Below, in pieces: positions 59,098 to 64,000 of a stretch of DNA of 64,000 nucleotides; position 1 is the stretch's first letter, and every line of letters starts with the position of its first letter. The stretch covers positions 62,001 to 126,000 of the forward strand of contig NZ_LZMC01000019.1 of NCBI RefSeq assembly GCF_001668615.1. Reading direction: 5' to 3'. The stretch is from Mycobacterium sp. 1274761.0 (lineage in GTDB: Bacteria; Actinomycetota; Actinomycetes; Mycobacteriales; Mycobacteriaceae). The notes beneath the pieces were generated by a model. That model was not told the DNA's origin and did not search any database. It saw nothing but the letters and a program-made list of their open reading frames with translations. The position numbers and the translations under genes are program-made.

Positions 59098-59592
59098 TCA
59101 GGTCGCCTTGAAGTCGTCGGGCGACACGCTGTCGAGGAACTCCTTGAACTTCTCGACCTCGTCCTCGCGCACCGCGCCGGCGGCCTCATCGTCGTTTTCG
59201 TCGGGAATCAGCAGGCCTGCCTCGGCGAGCACCGCCTCCTCGACGTAGATCGGCACTCCGACGCGCAGCGCGATGGCCACCGAGTCCGACGGTCGCGCCG
59301 ACACCTTGATATCGCGATCGAAGATCAGATCGGCGTAGAAGGTGCCTTCTTGCAGATCCACGATCCGCACCTCTTTGAGCGAATGGCCAAGCGCGGCAAT
59401 CAGATCGCGGATCAGATCGTGGGTCAACGGACGCGCGGGCTCGACGCCCTGCTGCTCGAGGGCGATCGCCGCGGCTTCCGACTGGCCGATCCAGATCGGT
59501 AGATAGCGGTCACCGTTGGCTTCGCGCAGCAGCAACACAGGTTGGTTCTGGGGCTGCTCCACGCGAATGCCGACCACACGAACCTCACCCAT
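59098..59592 (-). CDS. Bifunctional nuclease (BFN/DUF151) family protein (Rv1829-like)
   Basis: 164 residues, with GGAGGG upstream of the ATG. The BFN domain spans most of it: VLLLREANGDRYLPIWIG, SEAAAIALEQQ, RPLTHDLIRDLI and the hallmark FDRDIKVSARPSDSVAIALR. An acidic tail follows. Plant relatives are described as nucleases, but the catalytic activity of bacterial members is not established. It lies between two MerR genes as in M. tuberculosis. Confidence 0.9.
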   Translation of the reverse strand: MGEVRVVGIRVEQPQNQPVLLLREANGDRYLPIWIGQSEAAAIALEQQGVEPARPLTHDLIRDLIAALGHSLKEVRIVDLQEGTFYADLIFDRDIKVSARPSDSVAIALRVGVPIYVEEAVLAEAGLLIPDENDDEAAGAVREDEVEKFKEFLDSVSPDDFKAT

Positions 59593-59640
59593 CTGTGCCT
59601 GCCCTCCGCACGCCGAAGCCTCTTGCGACGAGTCTAATCC

Positions 59641-60372
59641 TCACCTGTCGAGTACGTCGCGCACGGCCGATTTGATCAACGACGTGTGCAATGTGATCGC
59701 CAACGCCGCAACCTCGCGCGCCAGGTCGTCGGCGCGGTCACGCGCACCCGCCTTACCGGCCTTGACCACGGGCCCGGCGATTTGCGCGATCAGATCTGAC
59801 TGCCGGTCGGCGGCCGACCGGAAGGCCCGCAGATGCCGCGGCTCCACCCCGTAGTCGGACAGCGCACGCGCGCACTGGGCGATCACCACGGAGTGCTCGT
59901 CGAAAAACCCCGCGGGCCCCGTCGTGATCACGCCCTCTTTGATCAACGCGGTGAGCAGTTTGTCGTCCACACCGGAGCGCGCCACCAAGTCTTCGCGGCT
60001 CACCCGCACCTGGGTCCGCGTCGCGGCCGTGTCGACCTCGACGGGTTCACCGTCCACCGGCACCAAACGCGGTACGCCGTACGGGGATCCGGCCTGCGGC
60101 AGCTCACCGTCGGGTTGGGCGTCCAGCTGAGCCTTGATCACCTTCAACGGCAGGTACTGGTCGCGTTGAGCGGTCAGAATGAAGCGCAGCCGAGCGCAGT
60201 CATATGCGGTGAACCGCCGATATCCTGAGGCCGTCCGCTCGGGCGTCACCAATCCCTCGGCCTCCAGGAAGCGGATCTTGGAGATGGTCACGTCCGGGAA
60301 GTCCGGCCGCAACGAGTCGAGAACCGCTCCGATCGACATCCCGGCCAGCGCGGGCGTGTCGGGCTGGGTCAT
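59641..60372 (-). CDS. MerR family regulator (Rv1828-like)
   Basis: 243 residues. The N-terminal MerR DNA-binding domain includes [40 protein letters not shown] and [19 protein letters not shown] coiled linker and a C-terminal effector/dimer domain follow; it lacks the metal-binding Cys residues of MerR itself. It corresponds to Rv1828, for which a structure exists but no clear ligand. It lies 60 bases downstream of garA and may share its transcript. Confidence 0.9.
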   Translation of the reverse strand: MTQPDTPALAGMSIGAVLDSLRPDFPDVTISKIRFLEAEGLVTPERTASGYRRFTAYDCARLRFILTAQRDQYLPLKVIKAQLDAQPDGELPQAGSPYGVPRLVPVDGEPVEVDTAATRTQVRVSREDLVARSGVDDKLLTALIKEGVITTGPAGFFDEHSVVIAQCARALSDYGVEPRHLRAFRSAADRQSDLIAQIAGPVVKAGKAGARDRADDLAREVAALAITLHTSLIKSAVRDVLDR

Positions 60373-60432
60373 CGGCTCTCTCCCTGCGCCGTGCGCGGGA
60401 GGCGCCCCACGCTCAAGCGCTCGTCGGCGTTG

Positions 60433-60912
60433 CTACGTGCTCGAACCGCTGTCGTCGGTCTTGGGCCCGGTGAGGAACACCAGGCGGAATTTGCCGATCT
60501 GCACCTCGTCGCCGTTGGCCAGCACCGCGGAATCGACCGGCTCCCTGTTGACGTAAGTGCCGTTGAGGCTACCCACGTCGACCACTTGGAACTCCCCGTT
60601 TTCGAGACGGAACTCTGCATGGCGGCGGCTCACCGTCACGTCGTCTAGAAAGATGTCGCTGTCGGGGTGTCGACCCGCCGAAGTGGTCGGCTGGTCGAGC
60701 AGGAACCGCGAGCCCGCGTTGGGGCCGCGTTTGACCACGAGCAAGGCCGACCCGGCCGGCAGCCCCTCAACCCCCGAGACGGCCCCCTCGGCACCCGCGG
60801 CGGCAGGCGCGTCCAGCTCGTTGAGGAAGTCGGCGCGGAATACCGATGTCGTTTCTACGGTGAGATCGTCAGACGTCTGGTCAGTCCCAGAATTCTGATC
60901 CTTGTCCGTCAC
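60433..60912 (-). CDS. garA: GarA, FHA-domain regulator of 2-oxoglutarate metabolism
   Basis: 159 residues with a GTG start. The N-terminal VETTSVFR carries the adjacent Thr21 and Thr22, which PknB/PknG-type kinases phosphorylate. The FHA domain follows (SALLVVKRGPNAGSRFLL, GRHPDSDIFLDDVTVSRRHA, SLNGTYVNREPV). Unphosphorylated GarA binds and inhibits 2-oxoglutarate decarboxylase and NAD-glutamate dehydrogenase and activates glutamate synthase; phosphorylation switches it off. It sits directly downstream of gcvH, as in M. tuberculosis. Confidence 0.96.
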   Translation of the reverse strand: MTDKDQNSGTDQTSDDLTVETTSVFRADFLNELDAPAAAGAEGAVSGVEGLPAGSALLVVKRGPNAGSRFLLDQPTTSAGRHPDSDIFLDDVTVSRRHAEFRLENGEFQVVDVGSLNGTYVNREPVDSAVLANGDEVQIGKFRLVFLTGPKTDDSGSST

Positions 60913-61112
60913 CCGCTGCTCCTCACTGGCTGCTGTGGCGATATCTCGGCCGGACCCCCTGTGGGCCCCTCTCCAGCCGTCATTCGTCTCCGTCGACCGT
61001 ACCGCGCTGCGGTCGCCGTTGGGTCCACCCCCGCCGGATAAAACGCCTGCGCCTCACGCGGGACATCTCGTGGGCGGCGGGTGGAACCGATCGCTGGCAC
61101 CCTAACAAGATC

Positions 61113-61508
61113 TCACTCGGTGACAAGAGCCTGGTAGCCCTCGGCGTCCAGCAGCGCGTCGAGTTCTCCGGCCAGCGCGCCGGCGTCGGCCTGCAGCTCG
61201 ATGAGCCACCCCGCGCCGTAGGGATCGGAGTTGACCAAGTCGGGGCTGCCCTCGAGATCGCTGTTGACCGCAACGACTTTCGCCGTGACCGGTGAATACA
61301 GGTCGGATACCGACTTGGTCGACTCGACCTCTCCGAACGACTCGCCCGCGGTCACGTCGCTGCCGACGTCGGGCAACTGGACGAACACCACGTCGCCGAG
61401 GGAGGACTGGGCGAAATCGGTGATGCCGACCCTTACGGTGTCGTCACCGATGCGCTGCACCCACTCATGCTCGGAGGTGTAGGACAGGTCGGGCGGGATT
61501 TCGCTCAC
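61113..61508 (-). CDS. gcvH: Glycine cleavage system H protein
   Basis: 131 residues with a GTG start. The lipoyl-bearing Lys65 is in VESTKSVSDLYSP. SYTSEHEWVQRI and GITDFAQSSLGDVVFVQLPDVG are standard. It carries the aminomethyl group between the P, T and L proteins. No riboswitch was recognised upstream of it, so only gcvP seems to be glycine-sensed in this window. Confidence 0.96.
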   Translation of the reverse strand: MSEIPPDLSYTSEHEWVQRIGDDTVRVGITDFAQSSLGDVVFVQLPDVGSDVTAGESFGEVESTKSVSDLYSPVTAKVVAVNSDLEGSPDLVNSDPYGAGWLIELQADAGALAGELDALLDAEGYQALVTE

Positions 61509-61530
61509 AGGGCTCCTATGGCAGGTCGGC

Positions 61531-62355
61531 TCACTTCACGGGCTGAGCGTATTGGCGGGCTTTCGGTTGCCGCAAGGCGGTCACGTCCACCCGGTCGGAC
61601 TGTTGTACCACCATCGATCCGCCCACGCGTTCGACGCTGTCCATCGCGCCGCCGGGAATGTTCATCGCGGCCGCCAACGTGGGCGGATCACCAATGGCCA
61701 CAACGGTATACGGCGGGTTGAGGGTTTGACCGTCGATCTGCAGGGCCCCCGGTGCGCCGACGACCCAGGTGTCCACCCCGACGCGAACGGTCACCTTCGG
61801 ATCGCCGTTCCCGCCGCGCACCTCCATCGCTTCGGCGCCGGCGTTGCGCAGTTCATTGATGACGTCGAGCATGGTTTCGGGTGCCACCCCCGGGGCGGCG
61901 TCGTCGATGGTCAGGGTCACCCCCGGGCCCATCGCAGGCACCGTCCCGATCAGGATCGACAGCGCAGCCAGCCGAGCCCTGGCATTCTCGATCGCCGCCT
62001 GGTCGCTGTTGCCTGACGCCTGCAGTGACGCCAGCGTCCGCTGCAGGTCGGCGACCTCGGTGTTGAGCGCGGCTTCTCGCTGCTGCAGCGAGTCGAGCAG
62101 CACCAGCAGGTCGGCCGGCCGGGCCGTTTCCAGCGAATCGCCCGACTCATTCTGGCGGACCTGCGTGACGATCGCGATGCCGAGCAGCACGCAAAGCAGG
62201 GCGCCGAGGGCCCCGAACAGCAGCTGCGAGCGCCCGCGCCGCGCCGCGCCCCGCAGACGGGCTATGAGACCGCCTGCTTCGGTCGGTTGGTCGGGCGGCA
62301 CTTCGTGGCGGCCCGCGTGGTCCGCCTCGTGTGCGCCGTGGCCGTCGTCGGTCAT
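61531..62355 (-). CDS. DUF881 membrane protein (Rv1825-like)
   Basis: 274 residues: a short cytoplasmic tail, one helix (LLFGALGALLCVLLGIAIV, about 45-65), a coiled-coil stretch (LDSLQQREAALNTEVADLQR) and the DUF881 domain (GPGVTLTIDDAAPG, LDVINELRNAGAEAMEVRG, PPYTVVAIGDPPTLAAAMN). DUF881 proteins are single-pass proteins, common in Gram-positives near division or envelope genes, with no known activity. It lies 22 bases upstream of gcvH on the same strand. Confidence 0.9.
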   Translation of the reverse strand: MTDDGHGAHEADHAGRHEVPPDQPTEAGGLIARLRGAARRGRSQLLFGALGALLCVLLGIAIVTQVRQNESGDSLETARPADLLVLLDSLQQREAALNTEVADLQRTLASLQASGNSDQAAIENARARLAALSILIGTVPAMGPGVTLTIDDAAPGVAPETMLDVINELRNAGAEAMEVRGGNGDPKVTVRVGVDTWVVGAPGALQIDGQTLNPPYTVVAIGDPPTLAAAMNIPGGAMDSVERVGGSMVVQQSDRVDVTALRQPKARQYAQPVK

Positions 62356-62356
62356 G

Positions 62357-62689
62357 TCATGCGCCGAACAGTCTGCGCCGCAGCGCGGCGGCGTTGCCGA
62401 AGATGCGGATGCCGAGCACCACGATGATCGCCGTCGACAATTGCGTACCGACGCCGAGCTGGTCGCCGACGTAGACGATGAGAGCGGCGACGAGGACGTT
62501 GAAGACGAACGACACGACGAAAACCTTCGAGTCGAAGATCCGCTCCAGATACGCCCGCAGTCCGCCGAACACCGCGTCGAGTGCGGCGACCACGGCGATG
62601 GGCAGATAGGGCTCGACGAATTCCGGCACGCTGGGGTGGAAGACCAGGCCGAGGACGATGCCGATGACGAGGGCAGCGATTCCTATCAT
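62357..62689 (-). CDS. Small basic membrane protein, Sbp/DUF1290 family (Rv1824-like)
   Basis: 110 residues from the ATG at 62689, which overlaps the stop of the upstream DUF881 gene. Three hydrophobic helices with the family signature [21 protein letters not shown] and [28 protein letters not shown]-type [20 protein letters not shown]. Homologues in Bacillus lie next to ftsAZ. It stands between two DUF881 genes, an arrangement conserved in Gram-positives, which suggests a joint membrane complex. Confidence 0.9.
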   Translation of the reverse strand: MIGIAALVIGIVLGLVFHPSVPEFVEPYLPIAVVAALDAVFGGLRAYLERIFDSKVFVVSFVFNVLVAALIVYVGDQLGVGTQLSTAIIVVLGIRIFGNAAALRRRLFGA

Positions 62690-63600
62690 CTGTCTCCGAT
62701 TTCTCTGGCGAAGTTGACATCTCGCACCGAGCCCGCGGGCACGGTCAGGGAGTCGGTCGAGCTGACCGTCACGACGACGCCGTAGCTGGCCTCCAGCAGC
62801 CGGAGCCGGTGCAGGCCGGGGCTGCGGTCGAACACGTCGGCCATGCCGTGTGGCGGACCGACGGCGAGGATCACGTATGGGCTGCTGATCGGTCGATTGT
62901 CGACCAGGATGCCGCCGCCTGCCTGCCGGATGGTCACGTTCGGCCCGATCCGCACCCCGCCCACCGAGATCGCTTCGGCGCCGCTGGCCCACAGCGAGTT
63001 CACCACAATCTGCAGGTCCCGATCGAGGATGACCTGCCGGCTGCCCTCGACGCGCTGCTTCGACACGTCGCTGAGGTCCTTGGAGACGCCGGGATCGGTG
63101 ACGGTCACTATCAGCCCCGGGCCTCTCACAGCGGTGGCCGCCGCGGAGAAGTTGGCACCGTCGAGTTCGCTGAGCAGCCCCCTGCCGCGCTCGTCGCCTT
63201 CGAGGCGGCTGCGGCGCTCGGCGTCGACCTGGGCAGCTAGCGCGTCGCGGCGGGAGGTCGCGGAATCGGCGGCCTCCTCGGCGGAACGCACGCTGCCCGA
63301 CAGCACCCGTTGGGTCTCGCGCACGCCAGGGGCGGTGGCCTGCGCCTGGCCGACCGCGAAAGCGAACACGGTCGCGACCGCCACCGCGGCCAGCACCTGC
63401 CAGCCGGCCGAAACCACCCGGCTGCGGGGGTGGCCGGCGGCGCGCTCGGCGGCCGCGGCCGCATAACCGGGGTCGAGGTGGTCGGACAACAATGACCGCA
63501 GCAGCGACGGCACGGGAATCAGCGTCGGGGCGCCCGCTTCGTGCTGATTGCGTCCGGCTTCGGGGTCGTAGCCACCAAGGGCCCGGTGGTCGTCAGCCAT
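62686..63600 (-). CDS. DUF881 membrane protein (Rv1823-like)
   Basis: 304 residues. Cytoplasmic N-terminus of about 75 residues, one helix ([20 protein letters not shown]), a coiled coil ([20 protein letters not shown]) and the DUF881 domain ([56 protein letters not shown]). It is a paralogue of the gene at 61531. Its start overlaps the pgsA2 stop by 8 bases, so the order pgsA2, DUF881, Sbp, DUF881 is one tightly coupled unit. Confidence 0.9.
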   Translation of the reverse strand: MADDHRALGGYDPEAGRNQHEAGAPTLIPVPSLLRSLLSDHLDPGYAAAAAERAAGHPRSRVVSAGWQVLAAVAVATVFAFAVGQAQATAPGVRETQRVLSGSVRSAEEAADSATSRRDALAAQVDAERRSRLEGDERGRGLLSELDGANFSAAATAVRGPGLIVTVTDPGVSKDLSDVSKQRVEGSRQVILDRDLQIVVNSLWASGAEAISVGGVRIGPNVTIRQAGGGILVDNRPISSPYVILAVGPPHGMADVFDRSPGLHRLRLLEASYGVVVTVSSTDSLTVPAGSVRDVNFAREIGDR

Positions 63601-64000
63601 TGGAGGGCACCTTCGGCATCTGCCGCAGCACCAGGCCGACCTGCATGAGGTACAGGACGCCCGACCACAGATAGAGCATCAGTCCCCAGATCAGAAACGC
63701 CCAGCCGCAGGCCAGAATCACCCTGCTCCACAACGCATCCCATTGCCCCAGCAGAACCAGCGGGAACCCCGACATGAGCGCGAACGTCGCGCCCTTACCG
63801 ATGTAGGTGACCGGCAGCGCCGTCAGCCCGCGGGTGCGCAGCAGCGGAAGGGTGGCCGCCAGCACGGCGTCGCGACCGATCAAGGTCGCCACGATCCACC
63901 ACGGCACGATGTGGGCGAACCCGAACGCCAGCGGCACGGTCAGCATGTAGATCCGGTCGACGGCCGGATCGAGCAGTTCACCCAGCCGCGACGATTGGTT
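63593..64000 (-). CDS. pgsA2: CDP-alcohol phosphatidyltransferase PgsA2-like, N-terminal part outside the window
   Basis: The last 135 residues only; the gene runs off the right edge. The visible part begins [20 protein letters not shown], which contains the second half (GxxxDxxxD) of the CDP-alcohol phosphotransferase signature; the DG...AR half lies outside. Four hydrophobic helices follow. It transfers a phosphatidyl group from CDP-diacylglycerol to an alcohol; annotated in M. tuberculosis (Rv1822) as a phosphatidylglycerophosphate synthase, though the true acceptor is uncertain. Confidence 0.88.
   Translation of the reverse strand, partial: NQSSRLGELLDPAVDRIYMLTVPLAFGFAHIVPWWIVATLIGRDAVLAATLPLLRTRGLTALPVTYIGKGATFALMSGFPLVLLGQWDALWSRVILACGWAFLIWGLMLYLWSGVLYLMQVGLVLRQMPKVPSNG

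Overview
The window is high-GC actinobacterial DNA and almost certainly comes from a non-tuberculous, probably rapid-growing Mycobacterium (Mycolicibacterium). From memory of the M. tuberculosis map, most of it is collinear with the Rv1822-Rv1862 region read in reverse: pgsA2, the DUF881 genes, gcvH, garA, two MerR genes, gcvP, glcB, the Rv1841c/Rv1842c pair, guaB1, gnd1, blaI with its M56 partner, the urease operon, ndh, modABC, apa and adhA. A lon protease gene, a phosphoketolase and a complete urtABCDE urea transporter, together with the absence of PE_PGRS34 and vapBC13, argue against the tuberculosis complex. Nothing here was checked against a database.

Layout. 1-9.1 kb: a partial GH13 amylase, a DUF1810 gene, an overlapping pair encoding a membrane cyclase-like protein and an MscS channel with a cyclic-nucleotide-binding tail (like Rv2435c/Rv2434c), an LldD2-type lactate dehydrogenase, a lipoprotein and an antigen 85C-type mycolyltransferase. 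9.1-20.5 kb: lon behind a SigH-like promoter, a fused TfoX_N-DUF72 protein, a lipoprotein, a thiolase-like (TLP1-type) protein overlapping a tandem class III CoA-transferase, then phosphoketolase and a CPBP membrane protease. 20.5-28.2 kb: adhA, a small membrane protein, apa, modABC, an atypical SDR and ndh. 28.2-38 kb: urtABCDE faces ureABCFGD end to end, so urea import and urea hydrolysis sit side by side; a possible GlnR site precedes urtA. 38-46.5 kb: rhodanese, an IdeR-box gene, blaI with an M56 peptidase, gnd1, guaB1, and two CBS/CNNM membrane proteins preceded by a coupled 52-codon reading frame.

46.5-49.3 kb is the accessory spot. A gene of the family usually labelled 3-methyladenine DNA glycosylase is broken into a 5' and a 3' piece. 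About 270 bp of its middle is replaced by 2.2 kb carrying a small secreted protein gene and an intact, divergent copy of the same family on the other strand. As I recall, the same gap in M. tuberculosis holds PE_PGRS34 and vapBC13, so it looks like a recurrent insertion site.

49.4-64 kb: glcB, a VWA-domain membrane protein, and a long minus-strand block. In that block gcvP lies behind a tandem glycine riboswitch and is coupled to a secreted protein and an alpha/beta hydrolase. Upstream of it stand resR/mcdR, a BFN-family gene, a second MerR gene, garA, gcvH, two DUF881 genes flanking a small membrane protein, and pgsA2, which runs off the right edge. The block joins glycine cleavage, control of 2-oxoglutarate use (GarA), the glyoxylate shunt (GlcB) and envelope or division functions.
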